Positions 52,746 through 62,492 of a stretch of 64,000 nt of DNA are shown one piece after another (position 1 is the first letter of the stretch; each line of letters begins with the position of its first letter). The stretch is from Novosphingobium sp. CECT 9465 (GTDB lineage: Bacteria > Pseudomonadota > Alphaproteobacteria > Sphingomonadales > Sphingomonadaceae). The position numbers and the translations under genes are program-made. The notes under the pieces are model-generated. The model saw only the letters and a program-made list of their open reading frames with translations. It was not told the DNA's origin and made no database searches. Where the stretch lies: NCBI RefSeq assembly GCF_920987055.1, contig NZ_CAKLBX010000001.1, positions 3,458,501 to 3,522,500 on the forward strand. Direction: 5' to 3'.

Positions 52746-53170
52746 CGTCGCCTTGGTCCCGGACGTCCGAACCTAAATCGGACCGAATCACTCCGGTTAT
52801 CTAGGCGCTTGCCCCACCATGCACAAGATGCGCCATGCCAGATGCGTCCCGAAACAAAAAAAGGGCGGCCGAGCCCTGTTAAGGTCATCGGCCGCCTTGA
52901 AGTCGAGAACCCGATACAGAATGCACCGAGCCCTTCGGGTCGCAACGCCTGACTACGCAGTTGCCCGGATGATGAATTGTATGGATTCGACAAAATAGGT
53001 TGCATTGCGGCAACATAACCCGTCAAATCGATGACAATTGCTGTCACTTTCGACACGTTCGGACTTGGCCACTGCTGTTAGCAGGCGCAATAGACAGAAG
53101 AGTCTGTGCCGTAGGCGGGTTCGCAACCGGCAGTGCATGCAACTTCAAGCTTATTCGGAACCGTTTCCCT
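52746..53170. other. Intergenic region between suf operon and pyrD
   Basis: 425 bases with the suf promoter on the left, the orphan leftward terminator at 52855-52899 and the pyrD promoter on the right. ORFs on the minus strand (to 117 codons) show no protein character. A short RNA gene on the minus strand is possible. Confidence 0.5.
52855..52899 (-). terminator. Orphan leftward Rho-independent terminator (possible sRNA end)
   Basis: On the minus strand GGCGGCCGA, a ~20-base loop, TCGGCCGCC and then CTTTTTTT. No minus-strand gene lies upstream before the start of pyrD, which reads the other way. The terminator therefore belongs to an unannotated transcript starting in about 52950-53170, or blocks antisense readthrough. 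Confidence 0.7.
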
Positions 53171-54220
53171 GTGTCGCCCTTTTCCCTGTTGCGTCCGTTC
53201 ATCTTTCGCATTCCCGCTGAACCGGCCCATCGGCTGACGATCAAGGCCCTGACGCTGTCACAGGGCGGCAGTCATGCCGCGCCAACGCCAACACTGGCGC
53301 AGCGAATCGGCGGGATCGTCTTCCCCAATCCGGTCGGAATGGCACCGGGGTTCGACAAGAACGCCGAAGTTCCCGATGCCATGCTCGGCCTCGGCTTCGG
53401 TGCGGTCGAAGTCGGTACGGTCACTCCCCTGCCGCAGGAAGGCAATCCCAAGCCGCGCCTGTTCCGGCTGGTCGAAGACCGCGCCGTGATCAACCGCATG
53501 GGCTTCAACAACGAAGGCGCACAGGCCGTTACCAACCGGCTGGTGCGGCGGCGCGAAACCGGCGCCCATGGGCTTCCCGGCGTTGTCGGGGTCAACATCG
53601 GCGCAAACAAGGATTCGTCCGATCGCATCGCCGATTATGCGCAGATGACCCGGCTGATGGCACCGCTGGCATCCTACCTCACGGTCAATATTTCCTCGCC
53701 CAACACGCCGGGCTTGCGCGCGCTGCAGGATGAAGGCGCGCTGTCGGCACTGCTCGACGGGGTGCTGGAAGCGCGCGGCAACATGACCGTACCGGTGTTT
53801 CTCAAGCTTGCCCCGGATCTGGAACCTGCCGACATTGACAGCATCTGCCGCATTGCGATGGAGAAAAAGCTGGCCGCGCTGATCGTTTCGAACACCACCA
53901 TCACCCGCCCGGCGCTGCGATCACGCCATGCTGCCGAAGCAGGCGGCCTTTCGGGCGAACCCTTGCGCGAACTGGCGTTGCAGCGGTTGCGCGATTTCCG
54001 CAAGGCCAGCGGCGGCGCGATCCCGCTGATCGGGGTCGGCGGAATTTCCACGGTCGATGATGCCTGGGCGCGAATCCGCGCGGGGGCCTGCCTGATCCAG
54101 ATGTACAGCGCGATGGTCTATGAAGGCCCCGGCCTTGCCCGCCGTCTTGTGGCCGGGCTGGAAAGAAAGGTACGCGAAGCGGGCCTGACCTCCATTGCAG
54201 AGGCGGTCGGCAGCGAATAG
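53171..54220 (+). CDS. pyrD: Dihydroorotate dehydrogenase (quinone), class 2
   Basis: 349 residues from GTG 53171. Class 2 features: N-terminal membrane-association helices (FSLLRPFIFRIPAEPAHRLTIKAL), NPVGMAPGFDKNAEV, NRMGFNNEG, SSPNTPGLRALQ with catalytic Ser, and GVGGISTVDDAWARIRAGA for FMN phosphate. It oxidises dihydroorotate to orotate with quinone in pyrimidine synthesis. The next gene begins 10 bases later. Confidence 0.95.
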   Translation: MSPFSLLRPFIFRIPAEPAHRLTIKALTLSQGGSHAAPTPTLAQRIGGIVFPNPVGMAPGFDKNAEVPDAMLGLGFGAVEVGTVTPLPQEGNPKPRLFRLVEDRAVINRMGFNNEGAQAVTNRLVRRRETGAHGLPGVVGVNIGANKDSSDRIADYAQMTRLMAPLASYLTVNISSPNTPGLRALQDEGALSALLDGVLEARGNMTVPVFLKLAPDLEPADIDSICRIAMEKKLAALIVSNTTITRPALRSRHAAEAGGLSGEPLRELALQRLRDFRKASGGAIPLIGVGGISTVDDAWARIRAGACLIQMYSAMVYEGPGLARRLVAGLERKVREAGLTSIAEAVGSE

Positions 54221-54230
54221 CTTGGGCGCC

Positions 54231-55982
54231 ATGATTTTTCTGCGCGCGCTCCGCTTCCTGTCGTTCTCCACCGTATTGCTGGCCAGCGCCTGTGTGCCGC
54301 CGCCCGGCGCGCCGGTTGCGCCGCCGGGACCGCCAGCCTCGGCAGCAAACGGTATACCCGATGGCAGCCCCGGTCTTGTTTCCGCCGCCGATCCACGCGC
54401 GGCCGAAGCAGGCGCGCAGATGCTGCGCCTTGGCGGCAGCGCAACCGATGCCGCCATCGCCACGATGCTGGCGCTGACCGTGGTGGAACCGCAAAGCTCC
54501 GGGATCGGTGGCGGTGGCTTCCTCGTTCTGGGTGACGCTGCGGGCGTTGTCGAAACCATTGATGGACGCGAAACCGCGCCAAAGGCGGCAACACCGCTGT
54601 GGTTCCATATCGATGGAAAGCCGCTGGCCTTCCCCGATGCCGTGCCCGGCGGGCGCAGCGTGGGGGTGCCGGGCAACCTGCGGCTTGCCGCGCTGGCCCA
54701 TAACAAGCACGGTCGACTGTCATGGCGCACCCTGTTTCAGCCCGCGATCCGTCTGGCCCGTGAAGGCTTCGCCATTACGCCACGGATGCGCGCATCGCTT
54801 GCAGGCGCCAGCCGCACCGGGGCGCTCGATCCCGATGCCCGCGCGCTGTTTTACGCAGCCGATGGCCAGCCGCTGCCAACGGGCGCACTGGTTCGCAATC
54901 CTGCGCTTGCCACCACGTTCGAGATCCTTGCAGCGCGCGGGGCCGACAGCTTTTATACCGGCGATAACGCCACGCTACTGGCGACAAAGGTCGGCACGGC
55001 CCCGATCAACCCGGCGCCGATGTCCACCGCCGATCTTGCCGGTTACAAGGCTGTCGAGCGACCGCCGGTATGCGGGCAATATCGCCAGTACCGCATCTGC
55101 GGCATGGGTCCGCCATCGTCCGGCGCGACCACGGTCTTCGCCATCCTCAAGCAGATCGAACGCTTCGATATCAAAGTGCTCGGCCCTGCCGATCCGCAAT
55201 CGTGGCACCTGATCGCCGAATCGCAGCGCCTCGCCTATGCCGACCGGGAACAGTATCTGGCCGATGCCGATTTCGTTTCCGTGCCAGTGGCGGGCCTTGT
55301 CGATCCCGCTTATCTTGGCGAACGCTCGGCATTGATCTCGCCAACCGCCACCCTGCCAACAGCGCTTCCGGGTACGCCGCCCGGCGCCAAGCTGGCGTTT
55401 GCGCGCGCGGCACCGCAGGAAGAGCATGGCACCACGCACTTCGTCACGGTCGATCGCTGGGGGAATGCCGCCAGCTATACCTCGACCATCGAAGGACCGT
55501 TCGGATCGGGGCTGATGGTCGGCGGCTATTACCTCAACAACGAATTGACCGATTTCAACATCATGCCTGACCGGAACGGAAAGCCCACCGCCAACCGTGT
55601 CGAAGGGGGCAAGCGCCCGCGCAGTTCGATGGCACCGACGCTGATCTATGGCCCGGACGGAAAGCTGCGGCTGGCCATCGGCGCTGCGGGAGGCACGACC
55701 ATCCCGGCGCAAGTCGCCAAGGCCATCATCGGTGTGCTCGACTGGAACCTTTCCGCGCGCGATGCCATCGCGCTGCCCGTGATTTTCGCACCCGGCGGCG
55801 ATACGGTTTATGTCGAGAAGGGTACGACGCTCGAAGCGATGATCCCGGCGCTTCAGCAACTCGGCCACGCAAAGGTCATCGCCCGCAGCCCTTCGTTCAA
55901 GGCCAATGCCATCGAGCGCATCGGCGGGTTGTGGCGCGGGGCCGCCGATCCGCGCAGCGAAGGCGCATCGGTAGCGCCCTGA
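54231..55982 (+). CDS. ggt: Gamma-glutamyltransferase, lipoprotein
   Basis: 583 residues from ATG 54231. Signal with lipobox LLASAC. Ggt signatures: SGIGGGGFLVL, the processing nucleophile Thr401 in EEHGTTHFVTVDRWGNA, and PRSSMAPTLIY, GAAGGTTIP near the C-terminus. Autocatalytic cleavage before Thr401 gives large and small subunits. Acts on glutathione and other gamma-glutamyl compounds in the periplasm. Confidence 0.93.
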   Translation: MIFLRALRFLSFSTVLLASACVPPPGAPVAPPGPPASAANGIPDGSPGLVSAADPRAAEAGAQMLRLGGSATDAAIATMLALTVVEPQSSGIGGGGFLVLGDAAGVVETIDGRETAPKAATPLWFHIDGKPLAFPDAVPGGRSVGVPGNLRLAALAHNKHGRLSWRTLFQPAIRLAREGFAITPRMRASLAGASRTGALDPDARALFYAADGQPLPTGALVRNPALATTFEILAARGADSFYTGDNATLLATKVGTAPINPAPMSTADLAGYKAVERPPVCGQYRQYRICGMGPPSSGATTVFAILKQIERFDIKVLGPADPQSWHLIAESQRLAYADREQYLADADFVSVPVAGLVDPAYLGERSALISPTATLPTALPGTPPGAKLAFARAAPQEEHGTTHFVTVDRWGNAASYTSTIEGPFGSGLMVGGYYLNNELTDFNIMPDRNGKPTANRVEGGKRPRSSMAPTLIYGPDGKLRLAIGAAGGTTIPAQVAKAIIGVLDWNLSARDAIALPVIFAPGGDTVYVEKGTTLEAMIPALQQLGHAKVIARSPSFKANAIERIGGLWRGAADPRSEGASVAP

Positions 55983-56102
55983 ATAACTCGTGCCTGAAGA
56001 ACTGGTGCCTGAACGGTTGCCGTAACAAAGCTGCGCCACTAGGTTCGCGTGCAACCACAAGGAAGCCGGACGTCCAACCGGCGCCGGGCCGAGGAACCGA
56101 AC

Positions 56103-57920
56103 GTGCAGCTTTCCGATTTCGCCAGTTTTCCCAATCTCGTCGCGATGTTTCTCGATCGCGCGGCATCGCGCGGGCAAAGCCCGTTCCTGTGGGCCAAGCG
56201 CGATGGCCAGTGGCATTCGCAAAGCTGGGCAGAGGCCGCGCGCAAGGTTTGCCTGCTGGCTGAAAACCTGCGCGCACTGGGCCTGAACCCTGGTGACCGG
56301 GTGGCGCTCGTTTCGGAAAATCGGCCGGAATGGGCGATTGCCGATCTGGCGATCATGGCCGCTGGCCTTGTCACCGTACCGACCTATATCACCAACACCG
56401 AACGCGATCACCTGCACATCCTCGAAAACTCCGAGGCGCGCGCGGTCATCGTCTCCACCTCGAAACTTTCGCACACGCTCCTGCCCGCCGCGCTCGCCGC
56501 GCCCTGCGTCGAACACGTGATCGGCATCGAACCGCTTCGCCAGATGCAAGCGGGCAAGCTGGCATTCCACGATTGGGGTGCGATGATCGCGGGCGATGCC
56601 GAAGCGGCACGGGCGGCGGTGGATGCGCGCCTTTCCACGATGGGCCGCAATGATCTCGCCTGCCTGATCTATACCAGCGGCACCGGCGGTTCCCCGCGTG
56701 GTGTGCGGCTGCACCATGGCTCGATCCTGTGCAATGTCGATGGCGCGGCCCACATTCTGACGCAGGATTTCGGCTGGGGCGACGAAGTGTTCCTGTCGTT
56801 CCTGCCGCTCAGCCACGCCTATGAACACACCGGCGGCCAGTATCTGCCGATCGGCATGGGCGCACAGATCTATTATTCCGAAGGCCTCGAAAAGCTGGCG
56901 TCCAATATCGAGGAAGTGCGCCCCACGATCATGGTCGTGGTGCCCCGCCTGTTCGAAGTGCTGCGCACCCGGATCATGAAGCAGGTGGAAAAACAGGGCA
57001 AGGTTGCGAACTATCTGATGGACCGCGCGCTCAATATCGGCACACGTAAGGCATCGGGCCGCAACCGGATCATCGATGCGCCGATGAACCTGATCCTTGA
57101 ACGCACGTTGCGCCCGAAGATCCGCGCACGCTTCGGCGGGCGGATGAAGGCGATGGTTTCAGGCGGCGCGCCGCTCAATCCAGATGTCGGCGTGTTCTTC
57201 GATGCAATGGGCCTGACCATGCTGCAGGGCTATGGCCAGACCGAAGCCGGCCCGGTGATCTCTTGCAACCGTCCCAGCGCCGGCCTTGGCATGGATACGG
57301 TCGGACCACCGATGAAGGGCGTGGAAGTCAGGATCGCCGAGGACGGCGAGATCCTCGTGCGCGGCGAACTGGTGATGCACGGCTACTGGCGCAATGACGC
57401 CGATACCGCGCGCGCCATCCCCGGCGACGGTCCGAACGCGGGCTGGCTGCACACCGGCGACATCGGCCACATCGACGTCAAGGGCCGCATCGTCATCACC
57501 GATCGCAAGAAGGACATGATCGTCAACGACAAGGGCGACAATGTCTCGCCCCAGAAGATCGAGGGCATGCTCACCCTCCAGCCCGAAATCGCACAGGCAA
57601 TGGTGTGCGGCGACAAGCGGCCCTACATCGTCGGCCTGATCGTCCCCGATCCCGAATGGGCGCTCGACTGGTCCCGCAAGCAGGGCGAACACTTCGATTT
57701 CAAGGAATTGCAGGACCTGCCCGCGTTCAAGGCCGCAATCCGCGCGGCGGTCGATCGCGTAAACAAGGACCTTTCGGTGATCGAAAGGGTCCGTCAGTTC
57801 ACGTTTGCCGACGAAGCGTTCAGCATCGACAACGAGGAAATGACCCCCAGCCTCAAGATCCGCCGCCACAAGATCAAGGCCCGGTACGGGGCGCGGGTGG
57901 ATGCGCTGTACAAGGGGTAA
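56103..57920 (+). CDS. Long-chain acyl-CoA synthetase (AMP-forming)
   Basis: 605 residues from GTG 56103 with GAGGAA upstream. ANL superfamily motifs: YTSGTGGSPRGVRL (P-loop, about 192), SFLPLSHAYEHTGG, LQGYGQTEAGPVISCNRP (A5), WLHTGDIGHID (A7) and ITDRKKDMIVNDKGDNVSP (A8 with Lys). FadD15/AMP-binding eukaryote-like class acting on long-chain fatty acids. No fatty-acid operon adjoins. Confidence 0.92.
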   Translation: MQLSDFASFPNLVAMFLDRAASRGQSPFLWAKRDGQWHSQSWAEAARKVCLLAENLRALGLNPGDRVALVSENRPEWAIADLAIMAAGLVTVPTYITNTERDHLHILENSEARAVIVSTSKLSHTLLPAALAAPCVEHVIGIEPLRQMQAGKLAFHDWGAMIAGDAEAARAAVDARLSTMGRNDLACLIYTSGTGGSPRGVRLHHGSILCNVDGAAHILTQDFGWGDEVFLSFLPLSHAYEHTGGQYLPIGMGAQIYYSEGLEKLASNIEEVRPTIMVVVPRLFEVLRTRIMKQVEKQGKVANYLMDRALNIGTRKASGRNRIIDAPMNLILERTLRPKIRARFGGRMKAMVSGGAPLNPDVGVFFDAMGLTMLQGYGQTEAGPVISCNRPSAGLGMDTVGPPMKGVEVRIAEDGEILVRGELVMHGYWRNDADTARAIPGDGPNAGWLHTGDIGHIDVKGRIVITDRKKDMIVNDKGDNVSPQKIEGMLTLQPEIAQAMVCGDKRPYIVGLIVPDPEWALDWSRKQGEHFDFKELQDLPAFKAAIRAAVDRVNKDLSVIERVRQFTFADEAFSIDNEEMTPSLKIRRHKIKARYGARVDALYKG

Positions 57921-57938
57921 TGTTCAGGTGATGAGCAT

Positions 57939-58069
57939 CCTCCCCGAAACGGGGAGGGGGACCGCCAGCGAAGCTGGTGGTGGAGGGGACCCGCCCCATT
58001 TACGAACCTCTGTAACGGAGAGACCCCTCCGTCAGCCTGCGGCTGCCACCTCCCCGGAACGGGGAGGAT
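57939..58069. repeat. GC-rich palindromic element between convergent genes
   Basis: Left arm with CCTCCCCGAAACGGGGAGGGGGACCGCC... and right arm ...CCACCTCCCCGGAACGGGGAGG, each a hairpin. The family member inside sufS (48710-48823) shares the CTCCACCACC and CCCCTCCCCG parts. Position between convergent genes suits a terminator role. Confidence 0.85.
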
Positions 58070-58074
58070 GAAAT

Positions 58075-58809
58075 CTACCGCCCGGCCATCGCCTTGACCC
58101 GCGCAAGATAGGTCCGGCCGATCCGCTGGACCGAACCGTCCACCAGTTCGGCCGACCACACGCCCAGCCCATCATGCTTCAGCCCGGCGATACGATCTTT
58201 GCGCACGATGGTCGAGCGGTGCAGGCGGATGAAGCATTCGGGATCGAGCCGCGCTTCCAGCCCGGCAATCGTGTGCAGCATCATGTAGCTGCGGGTTCCG
58301 GCATGAAGCCGCACGTAATCGCGTTCGGCATCGATGCGTTCCAGATCGGCGGCGGCCACGCGAATCAGTTCGGAGCGGTGCGGCACCCAGAATTCCTCGA
58401 TCCATTCGCTGGCGGGCTTTTCAGGCGCAAGCGACGGTTCGGCAGGCGCGGCGCGCCGCGCTTGCGCGCGTTCGACCGCGCGTTCCAGCCGCTCCTGCGC
58501 CACGGGCTTGAGGACATAATCCACCGCATCGCAATCGAACGCCTCGACCGCGAAATCATCGTGCGCGGTCACGAACACCACGGCCGGGCGATTGGCCTGG
58601 CTCGAAAGCGCGCGCGCCACGCCAAGGCCGTCAACTTCGGGCATGGTCATGTCGAGCAGCACGAGATCGGGCATCAGCGCCGCGATCAGGCGCAGCGCGG
58701 CCGCGCCATCGCTGGCGGTGCCCACCACTTGCAGCACCGGAATGCGCGAGCAAAGGATCTGCATCCGCTCCACCGCCAGCGGTTCATCGTCAACAATCAG
58801 CGTCCGCAC
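58075..58809 (-). CDS. LytTR-family response regulator (second)
   Basis: 244 residues. Receiver Asp in LVLLDMTMPE (near 53), VDDEP at the N-terminus, YVLKPVAQERL; C-terminal LytTR domain with LHRSTIVRKDRI. Encoded 10 bases after the stop of the kinase gene at 58820; the two form the second LytS/LytTR pair in the window. Confidence 0.92.
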   Translation of the reverse strand: MRTLIVDDEPLAVERMQILCSRIPVLQVVGTASDGAAALRLIAALMPDLVLLDMTMPEVDGLGVARALSSQANRPAVVFVTAHDDFAVEAFDCDAVDYVLKPVAQERLERAVERAQARRAAPAEPSLAPEKPASEWIEEFWVPHRSELIRVAAADLERIDAERDYVRLHAGTRSYMMLHTIAGLEARLDPECFIRLHRSTIVRKDRIAGLKHDGLGVWSAELVDGSVQRIGRTYLARVKAMAGR

Positions 58810-58819
58810 AAAAGTCCCC

Positions 58820-60724
58820 TCAGCATTCGTTTCGCACGATCGGCATGGTCAATACTGTCGCATAACCGCCCGCAGGCAGCGGTCCGCTTTCCACCTTGGC
58901 CTCGTCTTCCCCGAACCGCGCCGCCAGACGGCTGCGCACGTTGGCAAGGCCGATGCCGGTGCTGCCATTGACGAAGCCCTCGCCAGGGCCATCGTCCGCC
59001 ACGGACAGGATCAGGAACCCGCCGGCCTCACGCGCTGAAATGCGGATCGTGACGGGGCGGATAGTGGTGGAAACCGCATACTTGATCGAATTTTCGACCA
59101 GCGGCTGAAGGATCATGCCGGGGACGCAGGCTGACATCAGTTCGTCCGGCACGTCGAATTCGCACTTCAACCGTTCGGGAAAGCGCACCGCCTCGATATC
59201 CAGGTAATGCCGCTGCAAGGCAATCTCGTCCTCCAGCGGCATATCCGATGTGGGATCGCCCGCCAGACTGTGACGATAGAACCGCGAGATCGACTGGATC
59301 ATCCGCTCCGCCTGCTCGGCCCGCCCGACCATGACCAGCGCGGACAGCGAATTCAATGTGTTGAACAGGAAATGCGGGTTCACCTGATAGCGCAAACTGC
59401 GCAGCTCCGCCGCCTTGGCCGCCCGCGCGAACTGCCCTTCGCGATATTCCGCCGCGCGCAACTGCTCGCCATTGCCCAGCGCCAGATAGAGCGCGGCCCA
59501 GGCGATCAGGAGAAAATAGCGGCCCAGCGCCACGTCGGTCAGCTGCCGCCACAACCCCTCGCTTTCCAAACTCTGGCGGATGATCGTCACCTTGTCCGGG
59601 CCTTCGAAGTTCTCAGTAACCACATCGGACGGCGATGGTTGTGGCACTTCGGCCGCCGCAGGCACATCGGGCTGCGTCGCCCTGGCTGCCTTCGCCCGCT
59701 CGATCCGCGCGGCGACCTGCTGGCGCACCTGCTGGACGGCCTGCGCCTCGCGCAGCGCCTTTTCCGCCGCCTGCCGCGCCGCCGCGCGTGCCTTCGCGCT
59801 CGGCACGGTCGATGGTGCCGGTGGCGCCGGAAGTTCTGCCATGGTGGGCGGTTCAGGCGGTTCGGGAATATCGGCTTCCGCCAATGGCTCCACCGATTCA
59901 ACCTCGTCATCGGCATCGCTGCGGATCAGGTAGCCGCCCGTACGCACTTCGGATCGCCCGTCGGCAAAGCGCCGCACGACCAGTCCCGGCTGCGTGATCA
60001 CCATCGTGCCGTTCTCACCCTGTACGATCCTGGTGTTCTTCAGCACTTCGGCGGCAATGCGTTCGCCCATCGCCTCAAGCTCGGCCAGCGTTTCGGCGTC
60101 AATCTCTCCATCGGTCGCGGGCGTGGCCGGAACGGAGGGCGAAGGCGCGGGTCGTGGCGATACCTGCGCGCGCGGTGCCGGCGCAGGCGCAGGCGGTTCG
60201 GGCGGAACCGGCGGAACCGGGGGCACGAAGCCTTCGTCCAGCACGTCCACCAGCACGTTGCTCGCCATGTCATGGCGGATCTGCACCCCGGCGCTGCCAT
60301 CCTCGCCGCGAACGGTCACCTTGCTGGCCGTGTGCGAGTCGGTCCGTTCCTGCGTGATGCGCTCGATCATGCGCTGTTCCACCGGGGCAAAGGCCCACTG
60401 GTTGATCGCCGCCAACGCCAGCGCAGCGGGCAGCATGATCACCAGCGCGGCCGCCACACGCACCGCCAGCGAACGGCCGTCAAACCGGCGCAGCAGCGGC
60501 CAGCATGCCACCGTCACCACGATCCCCGCCGCCGTGACCGCCGCGCGCCGCCACAGCAGGTCGGAAAAATCGCCCAGTTCCACCACCAGCCCGCGCACGG
60601 TGATCAGCATGAAATAGCACAGCCATAGAGCGACAGCGGACAGCACGACTTGCCGGGCGGGAACGCGCGCAATGCCAGGATCTGTCCCCCGGTCCGTTCG
60701 GGCGTCACTATTGGCCGATATCAT
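58820..60724 (-). CDS. LytS-type histidine kinase with long Pro/Ala-rich insertion
   Basis: 634 residues from ATG 60724. Three N-terminal transmembrane helices (about 20-100), then a 290-residue segment with PPVPPVPPEPPAPAPAP, PEPPTMAELPAPPAPS and an Ala/Gln/Arg coiled coil, a further hydrophobic helix near 401, and the kinase core with QVNPHFLFNTLNS (His near 451) and LVENSIKYAV. The low-complexity insert is unusual for LytS kinases and is probably extracytoplasmic. Pairs with the LytTR regulator. Confidence 0.88.
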   Translation of the reverse strand: MISANSDARTDRGTDPGIARVPARQVVLSAVALWLCYFMLITVRGLVVELGDFSDLLWRRAAVTAAGIVVTVACWPLLRRFDGRSLAVRVAAALVIMLPAALALAAINQWAFAPVEQRMIERITQERTDSHTASKVTVRGEDGSAGVQIRHDMASNVLVDVLDEGFVPPVPPVPPEPPAPAPAPRAQVSPRPAPSPSVPATPATDGEIDAETLAELEAMGERIAAEVLKNTRIVQGENGTMVITQPGLVVRRFADGRSEVRTGGYLIRSDADDEVESVEPLAEADIPEPPEPPTMAELPAPPAPSTVPSAKARAAARQAAEKALREAQAVQQVRQQVAARIERAKAARATQPDVPAAAEVPQPSPSDVVTENFEGPDKVTIIRQSLESEGLWRQLTDVALGRYFLLIAWAALYLALGNGEQLRAAEYREGQFARAAKAAELRSLRYQVNPHFLFNTLNSLSALVMVGRAEQAERMIQSISRFYRHSLAGDPTSDMPLEDEIALQRHYLDIEAVRFPERLKCEFDVPDELMSACVPGMILQPLVENSIKYAVSTTIRPVTIRISAREAGGFLILSVADDGPGEGFVNGSTGIGLANVRSRLAARFGEDEAKVESGPLPAGGYATVLTMPIVRNEC

Positions 60725-60743
60725 GCCAGCCTGCCTAAACGCG

Positions 60744-60779
60744 AACGGCCCGACACACCAGAACGGTGGTCGGGCCGTC
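60744..60779 (-). terminator. Hairpin terminator of the fumarase gene
   Basis: ACGGCCCGAC (60744-60753) and GTCGGGCCGT (60769-60778) form a 10-base stem 23 bases beyond the fumarase stop on the minus strand, followed by TCGCGTTTAGG. Confidence 0.8.
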
Positions 60780-60801
60780 TGTGCGGTTTGTCGATGTGCG
60801 G

Positions 60802-62325
60802 TCACACCTTGAGGAGGTTTTCCTCCACAATCTTCTTCTTCCACACCAGCGGAGCCAGCTGGTGCACATTGTTCCCCTCGCTATCGACGGCCACGGTTAC
60901 CGGCATGTCCTCAACGGTGAATTCATAGATCGCTTCCATGCCCAGATCCTCGAACCCGACGACCTTCGCCTGCTTGATCGCGCGGGCGACAAGGTAGGCC
61001 GCGCCGCCCACAGCCATCAGGTAAGCGCTCTTGTGCGCGGCGATGGATTGCGTGGCGGCAGGACCGCGCTCGGCCTTGCCGACGCTGGCGAGCAGGCCAA
61101 GATCGAGCATCAGGTCGGAGAAGCTGTCCATGCGCGTGGCGGTGGTGGGACCGGCCGGGCCGACCACTTCCTCGCGCACGGGGTCGACCGGGCCAACGTA
61201 GTAGATCACGCGGCCCTTGAAATCGACGGGCAGTTCCTCGCCTTTCGCCAGCATGTCCTTGATCCGCTTGTGCGCGGCATCGCGCCCCGTCAGCATCTTG
61301 CCGTTGAGCAGCAGGCGGTCGCCCTGCTTCCAGCCCTGGACTTCCTCGGCGGTCAAGGTGTCGAGGTTGACGCGCTTCGCCGCCGAATCCGGCGCCCAGT
61401 GCACTTGCGGCCATTCATCCAGCTTCGGCCGCTCAAGATAGCTCGGTCCCGAACCGTCGAGCGTGAAGTGCGCGTGGCGCGTGGCGGCGCAATTGGGGAT
61501 CATCGCCACCGGTTTGCCCGCAGCGTGGCATGGCGCGTCCATGATCTTCACGTCAAGGATGGTCGAAAGCCCGCCCAACCCCTGCGCGCCGATACCCAGC
61601 GCGTTGACCTTGTCGAAGATCTCGATACGCATCCGCTCGATATCGGTCTGAGGCCCGCGCAGCTTCAATTGCGCCATGTCGATCGGCTCCATCAGCGCCT
61701 TCTTGGCCAGAAGCACACAATGTTCCGCCGTGCCGCCGATGCCGATGCCGAGCATGCCCGGCGGGCACCAGCCAGCACCCATCTGCGGCAGCATCTCGAT
61801 TACCCAGTCAACGATCGAATCGCTGGGGTTCATCATCTTGAACTTCGACTTGTTCTCGCTGCCGCCACCCTTGGCCGCCACATCGACGGTGATCTTGTTA
61901 CCCTTGACCATCTCGACATGAAGTACGCAGGGTGTGTTGTCGCGGGTGTTGCGGCGGGTAAAGGCGGGATCGGCCAGCACCGATGCGCGCAGCTTGTTGT
62001 CCGCATTCAGATAAGCGCGGCGTACGCCTTCATCGACCACGTCCTGCAACGACAGGTCGGATTCGAGGCGGCAATCCTGCCCCCATTCGATGAACACGTT
62101 GACGATGCCGGTATCCTGGCACAGCGGACGATGACCTTCCGCGCACATCCGGCTGTTGGTCAGGATCTGCGCAATCGCGTCCTTGGCCGCCGGGCCTTGC
62201 TCCGCGTCATAGGCATCGCCCAACGCCCGGATGTAGTCCATCGGATGGAAATAGCTGATGTATTGCAGCGCATCCGCCACGCTCTCGATCAGGTCTGCTT
62301 CCTTGATCGTGACCATTTCCGCCAT
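60802..62325 (-). CDS. fumA: Class I fumarate hydratase (Fe-S, FumA-type)
   Basis: 507 residues. Single-polypeptide class I enzyme: N-terminal alpha region with CQDTGIVNVFI and CAEGHRPLC cluster ligands and RRNTRDNTPCVLH, MGAGWCPPGMLGIGIGGTAE; C-terminal beta region with GPTTATRMDSF and YLMAVGGAAYL. Reversible hydration of fumarate in the TCA cycle through a [4Fe-4S] cluster. Its need for the suf operon nearby is likely but indirect. Confidence 0.94.
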   Translation of the reverse strand: MAEMVTIKEADLIESVADALQYISYFHPMDYIRALGDAYDAEQGPAAKDAIAQILTNSRMCAEGHRPLCQDTGIVNVFIEWGQDCRLESDLSLQDVVDEGVRRAYLNADNKLRASVLADPAFTRRNTRDNTPCVLHVEMVKGNKITVDVAAKGGGSENKSKFKMMNPSDSIVDWVIEMLPQMGAGWCPPGMLGIGIGGTAEHCVLLAKKALMEPIDMAQLKLRGPQTDIERMRIEIFDKVNALGIGAQGLGGLSTILDVKIMDAPCHAAGKPVAMIPNCAATRHAHFTLDGSGPSYLERPKLDEWPQVHWAPDSAAKRVNLDTLTAEEVQGWKQGDRLLLNGKMLTGRDAAHKRIKDMLAKGEELPVDFKGRVIYYVGPVDPVREEVVGPAGPTTATRMDSFSDLMLDLGLLASVGKAERGPAATQSIAAHKSAYLMAVGGAAYLVARAIKQAKVVGFEDLGMEAIYEFTVEDMPVTVAVDSEGNNVHQLAPLVWKKKIVEENLLKV

Positions 62326-62492
62326 ATTGCCGACTCCCTCCAGAGGCCAAAGAACTGCGCAGGCGCATTACGCGGCAATTTGCGACAAGCAAATCCCTTG
62401 GAAAGGACAAGTCGATATTCTAAGGCACTGGCGAAACGTCAAAGGCCTTGCCTGAAGCAGGCGCGCAGGCTGCTCGAAACATGAGGGTTGAA

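Noticed and set aside
53000..53170. Upstream extension of pyrD to 53000
   Set aside because: The extra 57 residues are not hydrophobic or conserved and cross the putative promoter; the GTG at 53171 gives the normal class 2 N-terminus.
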